Positions 1-7,984 of a stretch of DNA of 32,341 nt are shown here, piece after piece. The number at the start of each line of letters is the position of its first letter. Position 1 is the stretch's first letter. The DNA is from Lachnospiraceae bacterium (GTDB taxonomy: Bacteria; Bacillota; Clostridia; Lachnospirales; Lachnospiraceae). The stretch is taken from NCBI GenBank assembly GCA_019421365.1, contig JAHZFJ010000036.1:1-32341 (forward strand), written 5' to 3'. Made by a program: the position numbers and the translations under genes. Below the pieces are notes generated by a model, which was not told the origin of the DNA, ran no database searches, and worked only from the letters and a program-made list of their open reading frames with translations.

Positions 1-288
1 TATTATATCAAAATTTTATACCAAGGTGTTACAACTTAATTATACCAGGACACATATGGAGGAAAGTGATAGAATTCATACTTGCTTAGTGTGTGTAGTC
101 TTAGATATCGAGATGTTATTATTAGTTGTAGAGCCGTGGCATGCGGTCTTATTGGAAACGATATCAATTACTTGATTGTATTAGATAAGGAAGAGAGAGT
201 GAAGGTGAAGGAAATGTACAAAAGAAGTTATTAAGTAATAATAAGAGGATAATAGCCTGGAGGTTTCGTATTGTATCTTTCACTTTAG
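1..288. other. Upstream stretch without a clear gene
   Basis: No complete gene is convincing here. Two short open stretches exist on the plus strand: a 39-codon frame from an ATG at 56 to a TGA ending at 175, and a frame that opens after the TAG at 70-72 and runs to a TAA near 234. The end of the second frame (hydrophobic, then Lys/Glu-rich) reads like a protein C-terminus, but it has no start codon with a ribosome binding site. It could be a decayed gene remnant or chance. No T-box-like conserved segment was found in front of alaS. Confidence 0.3.
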
Positions 289-317
289 TTGACAAAAAAT
301 ATAGAACAATTTATAAT
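289..317 (+). promoter_or_regulatory. Vegetative (sigma-A) promoter of alaS
   Basis: A perfect -35 box TTGACA (289-294) and a perfect -10 box TATAAT (312-317) are separated by 17 bp. Transcription would begin near 324, giving a leader of about 80 nt before the GTG start of alaS. The leader shows only weak short hairpins. Confidence 0.85.
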
Positions 318-402
318 AGATAACTAGAATAAGGACTAGTGTTGCGTTTGTGGTTGAGAAAACACATACCAATATAATATATATACGCAGGAGGCAAACA
401 CA

Positions 403-3057
403 GTGAAAGTGTATGGACTTAACGAATTAAGAAGAATGTATTTAGAGTTTTTTGAAAGCAAGGATCATTTACGATTAAACAGCTTTTCTTTAGTACCACA
501 AAATGATAAAAGTTTATTATTAATCAATTCAGGTATGGCACCACTTAAACCATACTTTACAGGACAAGAGATACCTCCTAAAAAAAGAGTAACAACTTGT
601 CAAAAATGTATCCGTACAGGTGATATTGAGAACGTAGGAAAGACTGCTCGTCACCTTACTTTCTTTGAGATGCTTGGTAATTTCTCGTTTGGAGATTACT
701 TCAAGAAAGAAGCAATTGCATGGTCATGGGAGTTTTTAACAGAAGTTGTTGGGTTAGAAGCTGACCGCCTCTATCCTTCTATTTACGTTGAAGATGATGA
801 AGCATTCGATATCTGGACTAATGATATCCATGTAGCTGCAGATAGAATTACTCGCTTCGAAAGAGATGAGAATGGTGACTGTGATAATTTCTGGGAACAT
901 GGTGCAGGTCCATGTGGTCCATGTTCGGAAATCTATTATGACCGTGGTGAAAAATACGGTTGTGGAAGTCCAGATTGTAAAGTAGGTTGCGAATGTGATC
1001 GTTTTATGGAAGTATGGAATAACGTATTCACACAATTCGAAAGTGATGGAAATGGTCATTATACAGAATTAGCTCAAAAGAATATTGATACTGGTATGGG
1101 ACTTGAACGTTTAGCAGTTGTAGTTCAAGATGTTGATACTGTATATGATGTAGATACAATGAAAGCAATTCGTGATAAAGTATGTGGAATTGCAGGAGTA
1201 ACATACCAAACCAATGAAAAGCATGATGTTTCTATTCGTTTGATTACAGACCATATTCGTTCTGTAACATTTATGGTTTCTGATGGTATCATTCCTTCTA
1301 ATGAAGGAAGAGGTTATGTTCTTAGAAGATTACTTCGTAGAGCTGCTCGTCATGGTAAATTACTAGGGATCAGTGGTAAGTTCCTTGCAGATTTATGTAA
1401 GACAGTTATTGCTGAATCAAAAGATGGTTATCCAGAACTTGAAGACAAGAAAGATTATATCTTAAAGTTAATAACAATTGAAGAAGATAATTTTAATAAA
1501 ACAATCGATCAAGGACTTAGTATCTTAGCAGATTTAGAAGAAAATCTTGTAAAAGAAGGCAAGAATACATTAGATGGAGAAGATGCATTCAAGTTATATG
1601 ATACTTATGGCTTCCCACTTGATTTAACAAAAGAAATCTTAGAAGAAAAAGGTTTCTTAGTTGACGAAGAAGGATTCCAAAAGGCAATGAATGTTCAAAG
1701 AGAAACTGCAAGAAGTGCTCGCGAAGTGACTAACTATATGGGTGCTGATGTTACAGTTTATCAATCAATCGATCCAGCAATCACTTCTGCTTTCGTAGGA
1801 TATGATCGTTTATCACATGATAGCAAAGTTACTGTACTTACTACAGAATCAGAAATCGTAGAAGAACTAGTAGCTGGACAATCAGGTACAATCATCGTTG
1901 ACGAAACTCCTTTCTATGCAACAATGGGTGGTCAGTTAAACGATGCTGGTGTGATTAAAACTGCAAACGCTACATTTGTAGTTGAAGATGTTATCAAATT
2001 ACAAGGTGGCAAAGTAGGTCACGTTGGTAAGATGGAAGAAGGAATTATTAAAGTTAACGATACGGTTACTTTAGTAGTTGATGAAGATAGAAGAAACTCA
2101 ACAGGAAAGAATCATACTGCAACACATTTACTTCAAAAAGCACTTAAGATGGTTCTTGGAAATCATGTTGAACAAGCAGGTTCTTATGTAAGTAAAGATC
2201 GTCTTCGTTTTGATTTTACGCATTTCTCAGCTTTAACAAAAGAAGAGATTGCAAAGGTAGAAGCAATTGTAAATGAACAAATTGAAGCAAGCATCGCAAT
2301 TCAAACTAACGTAATGACAATTGAAGAAGCTAAAAAATCTGGTGCAATGGCATTATTCGGTGAGAAATATGGAGATACTGTTCGTGTAGTATCAGCAGGA
2401 GATTTCAGTAGAGAATTATGTGGTGGTACACATGTTGGCAATACTAGTTCAATCGCTGCATTCAAGATTATTGCTGAGCAGGGTGTTGCTGCTGGTGTAA
2501 GAAGAATTGAAGCTTTAACAGGTAAAGGCGTATTCGAGTATTATAACCATATGGAAGAAACACTTAATGAAGCATCAAAAGTTGCAAAAGCAGAACCTGC
2601 TATGTTATCTAAGAAAATCGAAACTATGCAAGAAGAAATCAAAGCTCTTCAAGCAGAAAACGAAAAGCTTAAAAACAAATTAGCTAAAGATGCTCTTGGT
2701 GATGTTATGAATCAAGTAGTAGAAGTTAAAGGTTTGAAAGTACTTGCTACAAAAGTACCTGATGTAGATATGAATGGTCTTCGTAATTTAGGTGACCAAT
2801 TAAAAGAAAAATTAGGTGAAGGTGTAATTGTACTTGCTTCTTCTCAAGGTAGTGATAAAGTAAACTTAATTGCTATGGCAACAGATGGAGCTATGAAGCA
2901 AGGTGCACATGCTGGTAACTTAATTAAAGCAATTGCAGCAATCGTTGGTGGTGGCGGCGGTGGTCGTCCTAACATGGCCCAAGCTGGCGGAAAGAACCCT
3001 GCTGGAATTGATGAAGCAATAGCAAAAGTAGTGGAAGTAGTGGAACAACAATTATAA
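403..3057 (+). CDS. alaS: Alanine--tRNA ligase
   Basis: Charges tRNA-Ala with alanine in the cytoplasm and edits mischarged Ser/Gly. The 884-residue length is normal for the bacterial enzyme. The N-terminal class II catalytic domain begins with the LRRMYLEFF segment and carries the TCQKCIRTGDIENVG region. The editing domain has the zinc-binding pair HTATH (residues 571-575) and CGGTH (residues 673-677). A coiled coil at about 725-765 leads to a C-Ala domain with a run of six glycines followed by RPNMAQAGG. The start is a GTG with AGGAGG at 389-394, eight bases upstream. It has its own promoter and appears monocistronic; no terminator is seen before rpsU, so some read-through is possible. Confidence 0.98.
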   Translation: MKVYGLNELRRMYLEFFESKDHLRLNSFSLVPQNDKSLLLINSGMAPLKPYFTGQEIPPKKRVTTCQKCIRTGDIENVGKTARHLTFFEMLGNFSFGDYFKKEAIAWSWEFLTEVVGLEADRLYPSIYVEDDEAFDIWTNDIHVAADRITRFERDENGDCDNFWEHGAGPCGPCSEIYYDRGEKYGCGSPDCKVGCECDRFMEVWNNVFTQFESDGNGHYTELAQKNIDTGMGLERLAVVVQDVDTVYDVDTMKAIRDKVCGIAGVTYQTNEKHDVSIRLITDHIRSVTFMVSDGIIPSNEGRGYVLRRLLRRAARHGKLLGISGKFLADLCKTVIAESKDGYPELEDKKDYILKLITIEEDNFNKTIDQGLSILADLEENLVKEGKNTLDGEDAFKLYDTYGFPLDLTKEILEEKGFLVDEEGFQKAMNVQRETARSAREVTNYMGADVTVYQSIDPAITSAFVGYDRLSHDSKVTVLTTESEIVEELVAGQSGTIIVDETPFYATMGGQLNDAGVIKTANATFVVEDVIKLQGGKVGHVGKMEEGIIKVNDTVTLVVDEDRRNSTGKNHTATHLLQKALKMVLGNHVEQAGSYVSKDRLRFDFTHFSALTKEEIAKVEAIVNEQIEASIAIQTNVMTIEEAKKSGAMALFGEKYGDTVRVVSAGDFSRELCGGTHVGNTSSIAAFKIIAEQGVAAGVRRIEALTGKGVFEYYNHMEETLNEASKVAKAEPAMLSKKIETMQEEIKALQAENEKLKNKLAKDALGDVMNQVVEVKGLKVLATKVPDVDMNGLRNLGDQLKEKLGEGVIVLASSQGSDKVNLIAMATDGAMKQGAHAGNLIKAIAAIVGGGGGGRPNMAQAGGKNPAGIDEAIAKVVEVVEQQL

Positions 3058-3076
3058 GAAATTTTGCAAAAATATG

Positions 3077-3105
3077 TTGACATTTATGATTATAAATACT
3101 ATAAT
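3077..3105 (+). promoter_or_regulatory. Vegetative promoter of rpsU
   Basis: A perfect TTGACA (3077-3082) and a perfect TATAAT (3100-3105) are separated by 17 bp, in the gap between alaS and rpsU. Transcription would start near 3112 and give a leader of about 75 nt. A consensus promoter fits the high expression expected for a ribosomal protein. Confidence 0.85.
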
Positions 3106-3184
3106 CTTAATAGTGCTATTCAAATTATACCCAAACAGTTGTATAGGCACAATACACAACTGGAGGGAGGTTAGGTGTGAGACT

Positions 3185-3361
3185 ATGTCAAATGTAATTG
3201 TTAAAGACAATGAAACTTTAGATAGTGCTCTACGCAGATTCAAAAGAAACTGTGCTAAAGCAGGTATCCAACAAGAAATACGTAAAAGAGAGCATTATGA
3301 AAAGCCAAGCGTAAGACGTAAGAAAAAATCTGAGGCTGCTCGTAAACGTAAATTTAAATAG
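3185..3361 (+). CDS. rpsU: 30S ribosomal protein S21
   Basis: Small basic protein of the 30S subunit, involved in translation initiation. The 58-residue product starts MSNVIVKDNE, has the typical S21 core LDSALRRFKR and ends in a Lys/Arg-rich tail (KKKSEAARKRKFK). The reading frame extends upstream to 3074, but that extension overlaps the promoter and is not S21-like, so the ATG at 3185 is chosen. Purine-rich candidates GGAGG (3166-3170) and AGGTG (3173-3177) precede it. It is a single-gene unit between its own promoter and a strong terminator. Confidence 0.97.
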   Translation: MSNVIVKDNETLDSALRRFKRNCAKAGIQQEIRKREHYEKPSVRRKKKSEAARKRKFK

Positions 3362-3399
3362 TTTTAAAATAGTGTAGCATGCACTACGTAAAAGCCAAT

Positions 3400-3433
3400 A
3401 AACCCTTAATCATTTTATGATTAGGGGTTTTTT
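3400..3433 (+). terminator. Rho-independent terminator after rpsU
   Basis: A 13-bp stem pairs 3400-3412 with 3418-3430 (one G-U pair, five-base loop) and is followed by a run of T to 3433. It lies 38 bp behind the rpsU stop codon. Confidence 0.92.
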
Positions 3434-3538
3434 ACGATTATAGAGGTTGTATTTTAATGGAAAATTGATGGGAAAATAAGGACGTTATCAATTTGGATGA
3501 GCTGACTTGAAACTGATTTGAATTTGATAATAAACTGT

Positions 3539-3568
3539 GTATATACTTTTTGTCTTCAAACATATACT
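3539..3568 (+). promoter_or_regulatory. Possible sigma-E (mother-cell) promoter of the yqfCD operon
   Basis: The -35-like GTATATA (3539-3545) and the -10-like CATATACT (3561-3568) are 15 bp apart and resemble the sporulation sigma-E consensus (ATA core at -35, CATACANT at -10). yqfC and yqfD are known sigma-E targets in Bacillus. The assignment is motif-based only. The downstream phoH and ybeY genes must also be expressed in growth, so a further promoter is likely somewhere. Confidence 0.45.
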
Positions 3569-3597
3569 GTTATAGTACTACTATGTGCGAGAGGCTA

Positions 3598-3624
3598 AGT
3601 TGAAAAAATGATATTTTTTCAACT
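3598..3624 (+). repeat. Perfect 12-bp hairpin in the yqfC leader
   Basis: The arms 3598-3609 (AGTTGAAAAAAT) and 3613-3624 are perfectly complementary with a three-base loop. No T run follows the right arm, so it is not a normal terminator, although the right arm itself contains six T. It could be a weak attenuator or an mRNA-stability element. Confidence 0.6.
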
Positions 3625-3678
3625 GGAGAAATGTGCTAATGCAAATCTCTAGTCTTTCGAAAGGAGTAAGTTGGCTAT

Positions 3679-4047
3679 ATGGGTAAAAGTTTAAAATCGA
3701 GTCATGATACATTCAAAAAGAAGTCTAAAAAGACTCTCTATAAACAGTTTGATAATTCCACTAAGAAAGTTTCACCGGAGGAAAAGGAAACATATCTTGA
3801 ATCCCTTTCTAATAGTCTACATTTACCAGGTGATATGATTGCGGGTGCGCCAATCATTACGACTACGGGCCGTTGTAGTCTATGTATAGAGAATTATAAA
3901 GGGATTATAGAGTATAATGCTACAGTTATAAAAGTACAGACGAAAACAGGAAAGATTTGTGTGGAGGGAACTAACCTTACAATCAAATATTTTACGAATG
4001 ATGAGATGAGAGTTTCTGGGATTATACATTCGATCAAATATTGTTAG
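3679..4047 (+). CDS. yqfC: Sporulation protein YqfC
   Basis: YqfC-family protein, made under sigma-E control in the mother cell in Bacillus, with an unknown biochemical role. The N-terminal 40 residues are Lys/Ser-rich and poorly conserved. The core shows the family pattern LHLPGD, then LCIENYKGIIEYN, and then G-T-N-L-T-I-K-Y. The 122-residue length is slightly above the usual 90-100 because of the basic N-terminus. AAGGAG (3661-3666) lies 12 bases before the ATG. It is 15 bp upstream of yqfD, the usual partner, and heads the operon. Confidence 0.88.
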   Translation: MGKSLKSSHDTFKKKSKKTLYKQFDNSTKKVSPEEKETYLESLSNSLHLPGDMIAGAPIITTTGRCSLCIENYKGIIEYNATVIKVQTKTGKICVEGTNLTIKYFTNDEMRVSGIIHSIKYC

Positions 4048-4062
4048 TAAGGAGGTTTTCGT

Positions 4063-5304
4063 TTGCTGATTCGAATCGTAAAATGGTTTCGTGGATACCT
4101 TCTGGTGCGTATTAAAGGGTATTCACCGGAACGTTTCGTTAATCTTTGTAGTGCTAAAGATATATTAATATGGGATCTAAAACAGGTTGAAAACGGTTAT
4201 GAGTTTTTTATAAGTGTACAGGGTTTTCGGCAGTTAAAGCAAATTGCAAAGAAAACAAAGACAAGACAATATATTAAAAAGAGATATGGATTACCATTCT
4301 TATTACATAGATATCGAAAAAGAAAAGTGTTTGCCATTGGGGTGGTATTATGCTGCTTTTTAGTATATATCATGTCATTATTCATCTGGGAGATAAGTAT
4401 TTCAGGTGAACTAAAACATACAGATGAGGCAATTATAAAATTTCTTAAGAGTAATAATGTATATACAGGAATACAAAAAGACAAAGTAAGCTGCCAAGAA
4501 ATCGAAGATGAAATTCGCGCTAAGTATCCGGATATTGGTTGGGTATCTGCAGAGATACGAGGAACGAGGTTATTAATAAAGATAAAAGAAACGAATATGC
4601 CAAAGACAGTTGAGAAAAGAACAGATCCATGTCACATTATAGCTGATAAGGATGGGATAATTACTTCAATTATTACACGCAATGGTATCCCACAAGTAAA
4701 AACAGGGACAGTAGTGAAAAAAGGAGATATTATAGTCTCCGGAGTGGTAGATATTATGGGAGACTTTGATGTTTTAATTCGAAAAGATACGGTTGTTTCT
4801 GATGCGGATATAAAAATGAAGACCTTTTATGAATATTCGGACAGTTTTGATTTAAAATATGATAAGAAGCAATACACAGGCGAAGAGAAGAAAGCGTATA
4901 GTATGTCGATTAATGAAAATAAAATATTTTTATATAGTCCTTTTAAAGTCTATAAGAAGTATGATATAATTGACAATGATGAAAAAATAAGGATAGGTAA
5001 GAATTTTTATTTACCTATTGCATTTGGAACTACCTGTTATAAGGAATATGAAATGATTCCGTCTACTTATTCGAAAGAAGAAGCGGATAAGATTGCTAAT
5101 GAGAATTTGCAACTCTACATTGACAAATTAGTTGAAAATGGGGTTACAATTCTAGAAAATAATGTTAAAATAGAGATTAAAGGTACGAAATGTGTTGCTT
5201 CTGGCAAGCTTATTGTCGAAGAAGACGCTACGACCTATCGATCTATTGATGACAGCGAGTGGAGGAATATAGAGACTGATGAGCATAGTGGAAACGATGA
5301 TTGA
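4063..5304 (+). CDS. yqfD: Sporulation protein YqfD
   Basis: YqfD/SpoIV-type membrane protein needed for sporulation in Bacillus. The N-terminus is a soluble domain (about 1-85), followed by one strong hydrophobic segment (AIGVVLCCFLVYIMSLFIW, about 90-110). A long extracytoplasmic domain follows, with the family segment VSCQEIEDEIRAKYPDIGWV and the KETN motif. Length (413) is normal. The start is a TTG at 4063 with AAGGAGG (4049-4055) seven bases upstream; no better ATG is near. Its end overlaps the start of phoH by up to 26 bp, indicating translational coupling. Confidence 0.92.
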   Translation: MLIRIVKWFRGYLLVRIKGYSPERFVNLCSAKDILIWDLKQVENGYEFFISVQGFRQLKQIAKKTKTRQYIKKRYGLPFLLHRYRKRKVFAIGVVLCCFLVYIMSLFIWEISISGELKHTDEAIIKFLKSNNVYTGIQKDKVSCQEIEDEIRAKYPDIGWVSAEIRGTRLLIKIKETNMPKTVEKRTDPCHIIADKDGIITSIITRNGIPQVKTGTVVKKGDIIVSGVVDIMGDFDVLIRKDTVVSDADIKMKTFYEYSDSFDLKYDKKQYTGEEKKAYSMSINENKIFLYSPFKVYKKYDIIDNDEKIRIGKNFYLPIAFGTTCYKEYEMIPSTYSKEEADKIANENLQLYIDKLVENGVTILENNVKIEIKGTKCVASGKLIVEEDATTYRSIDDSEWRNIETDEHSGNDD

Positions 5305-6343
5305 CATACCTGTAGAACATACCAAGAATGTCTTTGGTCAGTTTGATTCTTATATTAAAATTATAGAGAAGACATTGAATGTAACAATTGTAGCAAGAGA
5401 TGGTGCTCTTAAAGTGATTGGTCAAGATGCTAAAGTGGCCAAAGCTAAAAGTGTATTCTCACAATTATTAGAGCTCTCAAAAAGAGGGAACGAAATTACA
5501 GAGCAGCAAGTGAATTATGCACTTGCTCTAGGTATGGACGATAACGAACAAGCTATCGTCGAAATTGATACGGATTTAATCTGTCATACAATTAACGGAA
5601 AACCGATTAAACCAAAAACAATTGGACAGAAGACTTATATTGATGCAATTCGCAAGAAAATGATTGTATTTGGTATTGGGCCTGCTGGAACGGGTAAGAC
5701 TTATTTGGCAATGGCAATGGCTATTACTGCGTTCAAGAACAATGAAGTAAATAAAATTATTATGACTCGTCCTGCAATTGAAGCGGGAGAAAAACTAGGT
5801 TTTTTACCAGGAGATTTACAGAGTAAAGTTGATCCTTATCTAAGACCATTATACGATGCGTTGTATCAAATCATGGGTGCTGAATCATATGTAAGAAATT
5901 CGGAAAAAGGTTTAATAGAAGTTGCACCTTTAGCTTATATGAGAGGGCGTACGTTAGATAACGCGTTTATCATATTAGATGAGGCACAGAATACAACACC
6001 AGCCCAGATGAAGATGTTCTTAACACGTATCGGATTTGGGTCAAAAGTTATTATAACGGGTGACTTATCACAAAAGGATTTACCAGCAGGTCAAAAATCA
6101 GGTTTGGATCATGCAATTAAAGTTCTTAAGAAGGTTGAGGATATTGGCTTTTGCTATTTAACTAGTCAGGACGTTGTACGTCATCCATTGGTACAAAAGA
6201 TTGTTAAGGCTTATGATGATTATGAATCAAAAGTTGGTATAACACAAAGGGCTAATCGTGACGGACAGGAAGTTAACAAGTCTACTAATAGAACGAACGA
6301 TAAAGATTATAGTAATAAGAAAACCAGAAAGGTAAGGTCTTAA
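5279..6343 (+). CDS. phoH: PhoH-like P-loop ATPase
   Basis: Cytoplasmic PhoH/YbeZ-family nucleotide-binding protein, usually encoded beside ybeY and linked to RNA metabolism and ribosome function. The N-terminal 110 residues resemble a KH-like RNA-binding region. Walker A is GPAGTGKT (residues 134-141) and Walker B is ILDEAQ (about 232-237), followed by the typical TTPAQMKMFLTRIGFGSK segment. The last 35 residues are polar and basic. The start is ambiguous: ATG 5279 has GGAGG 13 bases upstream inside yqfD, and ATG 5297 would give a shorter overlap. I kept the first. Confidence 0.95.
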   Translation: MSIVETMIDIPVEHTKNVFGQFDSYIKIIEKTLNVTIVARDGALKVIGQDAKVAKAKSVFSQLLELSKRGNEITEQQVNYALALGMDDNEQAIVEIDTDLICHTINGKPIKPKTIGQKTYIDAIRKKMIVFGIGPAGTGKTYLAMAMAITAFKNNEVNKIIMTRPAIEAGEKLGFLPGDLQSKVDPYLRPLYDALYQIMGAESYVRNSEKGLIEVAPLAYMRGRTLDNAFIILDEAQNTTPAQMKMFLTRIGFGSKVIITGDLSQKDLPAGQKSGLDHAIKVLKKVEDIGFCYLTSQDVVRHPLVQKIVKAYDDYESKVGITQRANRDGQEVNKSTNRTNDKDYSNKKTRKVRS

Positions 6344-6346
6344 GGA

Positions 6347-6850
6347 ATGACAATTAACTTTGAGTATGAGACAGAGATACCATTAGACCTTGATTATGAG
6401 AAGATTATAACAAGTGTTGTAGAAATGGCATCAGACTATGAAGAATGTCCATATGAGATTGAAGTAAGTGTAGTGCTTACAGATAATGAGGCAATACGTC
6501 AAATTAATGCAGAAAATAGGCAGATTGATAAGGCAACAGATGTACTATCATTTCCTATGCTAGAATATGAAGCTCCATCTGATTTTACTAAGATAGAAGA
6601 GGAAGAACCAGATTATTTGTTCAATCCGGATTCGGGTGAACTAGTTCTAGGAGATATTGTTATCTCTGTTGAGAAGGTAATGGAACAGGCTGAAAAGTAT
6701 GGTCACTCTAATAAAAGAGAGCTTGCATTCTTAACAGCACACAGTATGTTACATCTCTTTGGATATGACCATATGGTAGATGAAGAGCGTGTGGTTATGG
6801 AAGAAAAACAGAATGAGATATTGAATAAACTTGGAATCGTAAGGGAGTAA
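6347..6850 (+). CDS. ybeY: Endoribonuclease YbeY
   Basis: Zinc-dependent single-strand RNA endonuclease involved in 16S rRNA maturation and ribosome quality control. The metal site HSMLHLFGYDH is intact (His132, His136, His142), and the upstream segment TDVLSFPM is also typical. At 167 residues the length is normal. It begins three bases after the phoH stop codon, the classical phoH-ybeY pair, so the two are almost certainly co-translated. Confidence 0.96.
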   Translation: MTINFEYETEIPLDLDYEKIITSVVEMASDYEECPYEIEVSVVLTDNEAIRQINAENRQIDKATDVLSFPMLEYEAPSDFTKIEEEEPDYLFNPDSGELVLGDIVISVEKVMEQAEKYGHSNKRELAFLTAHSMLHLFGYDHMVDEERVVMEEKQNEILNKLGIVRE

Positions 6851-6854
6851 ATAT

Positions 6855-7961
6855 ATGAGAAAATACAAAAGTATCATAGTAATGCTTCTTGTTGCACTTC
6901 TATTAGTAGGCTGTAAGAAAAAAGCAGATAAGCAACCAGATGAGATAAGGGAAGAAACGACTGAACCGGAGGTTGTAGAGCCTGTGGAACCTGAAGAACC
7001 AGCAGAAGAACCAGAAGAAAATCATGATGGTATGGTGATTAGTAAACTTACTGGGGAGTGGGTGCCTGAAGAAGTAGGTACAAGAAGGCCCTATGCAGTT
7101 ATGCTAAATAATATACAATATGCTTCACCACAAAGTGGTACGTCAGAAGCATCAATTCTCTATGAGGCAATTGTTGAAGGTGGCATTACAAGATTGATGG
7201 GGATTTTCGAACAATTCTCATCTGACCGAATTGGTTCAACACGTAGTGCAAGACATTATTTTGTTAGCTTTGCTGATGAATATGATGCAATTTACGTTCA
7301 TTATGGACAAACCAAATATGCAACCGCTAAGATCAATGAATTAGGTGTAGATAACTTGAGTGGTTTGTCAGGAATTGGAACAACAGTTTTCTATCGAGAT
7401 AATTCGATCAAGGCTCCACATAATGCGTTTGCTAGTTATGAGGGGATCATAAAAGGTACAGAAGCATTAAAATATCGTACCGAATATAGAGAGGACTCAG
7501 AGAATCATTTTACTTTCTACACAGAAGATACGGATTTAAAGAGTGATACGATTGCAAACAAGGTAACATTGAATTTCTCTAATTCAGCGAAACCTTATCT
7601 AGTATATAATAGTGATGATAAATTATATTATCGTTATCAGTTTGGCGACAAGCATATTGATTACAATACAAAGGAACAATTGACTTTTAAGAATATTATT
7701 GTTCAATATGTGAAAGAGTGGAATATCGATAAAAATGGTTATCAAACGATGGATATCGAGAATTCGTCAGGAAGTGGCTATTATATAACGAATGGGAAAG
7801 CAGTTCCTATAACATGGAAGAAGAATGAATCTACTAAAAAGATGCATTACTACGATGAAGATGGTAAAATTCTAACAATTAACCCTGGAAAGACTTACAT
7901 TGCGATATTCCCAACAGACCGTCAAAGTGATGTGGTTTTTGCAGAAAATACATCTGAATAG
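6855..7961 (+). CDS. yerB: DUF3048 lipoprotein (YerB-like)
   Basis: Predicted cell-surface lipoprotein. Residues 1-20 form a lipoprotein signal ending in the lipobox LLVGC (lipidated Cys20). A Glu/Pro-rich linker (about 27-57) follows. The two DUF3048 halves then show the family signatures RPYAVMLNN, GITRLMGIF and GSTRSARHYF, with a C-terminal part ending in the TYIAIFPT segment. The biochemical function of the family is not established. It is tightly linked to ybeY (4-bp gap), which puts it in the yqfC operon. Confidence 0.9.
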   Translation: MRKYKSIIVMLLVALLLVGCKKKADKQPDEIREETTEPEVVEPVEPEEPAEEPEENHDGMVISKLTGEWVPEEVGTRRPYAVMLNNIQYASPQSGTSEASILYEAIVEGGITRLMGIFEQFSSDRIGSTRSARHYFVSFADEYDAIYVHYGQTKYATAKINELGVDNLSGLSGIGTTVFYRDNSIKAPHNAFASYEGIIKGTEALKYRTEYREDSENHFTFYTEDTDLKSDTIANKVTLNFSNSAKPYLVYNSDDKLYYRYQFGDKHIDYNTKEQLTFKNIIVQYVKEWNIDKNGYQTMDIENSSGSGYYITNGKAVPITWKKNESTKKMHYYDEDGKILTINPGKTYIAIFPTDRQSDVVFAENTSE

Positions 7962-7984
7962 TTTACCAATGATAGGAGCAGATT

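Larger units (their letters stand above)
3434..3678. other. Leader and promoter region in front of yqfC
   Basis: No gene is seen in this 245-base stretch. It holds a sigma-E-like promoter (3539-3568), a 12-bp perfect hairpin (3598-3624) and a small CTTTCGAAAG palindrome (3653-3662) that overlaps the AAAGGAG ribosome binding site of yqfC. I do not recognise a known riboswitch class. Confidence 0.5.

Noticed and set aside
318..402. T-box riboswitch in the alaS leader
   Set aside because: The transcribed leader is only about 80 nt and lacks the conserved T-box sequence and an antiterminator.
2844..3083. Minus-strand frame with a run of six prolines
   Set aside because: It is the antisense of the Gly-rich C-terminal domain of alaS; it has no ribosome binding site and no protein-like pattern.
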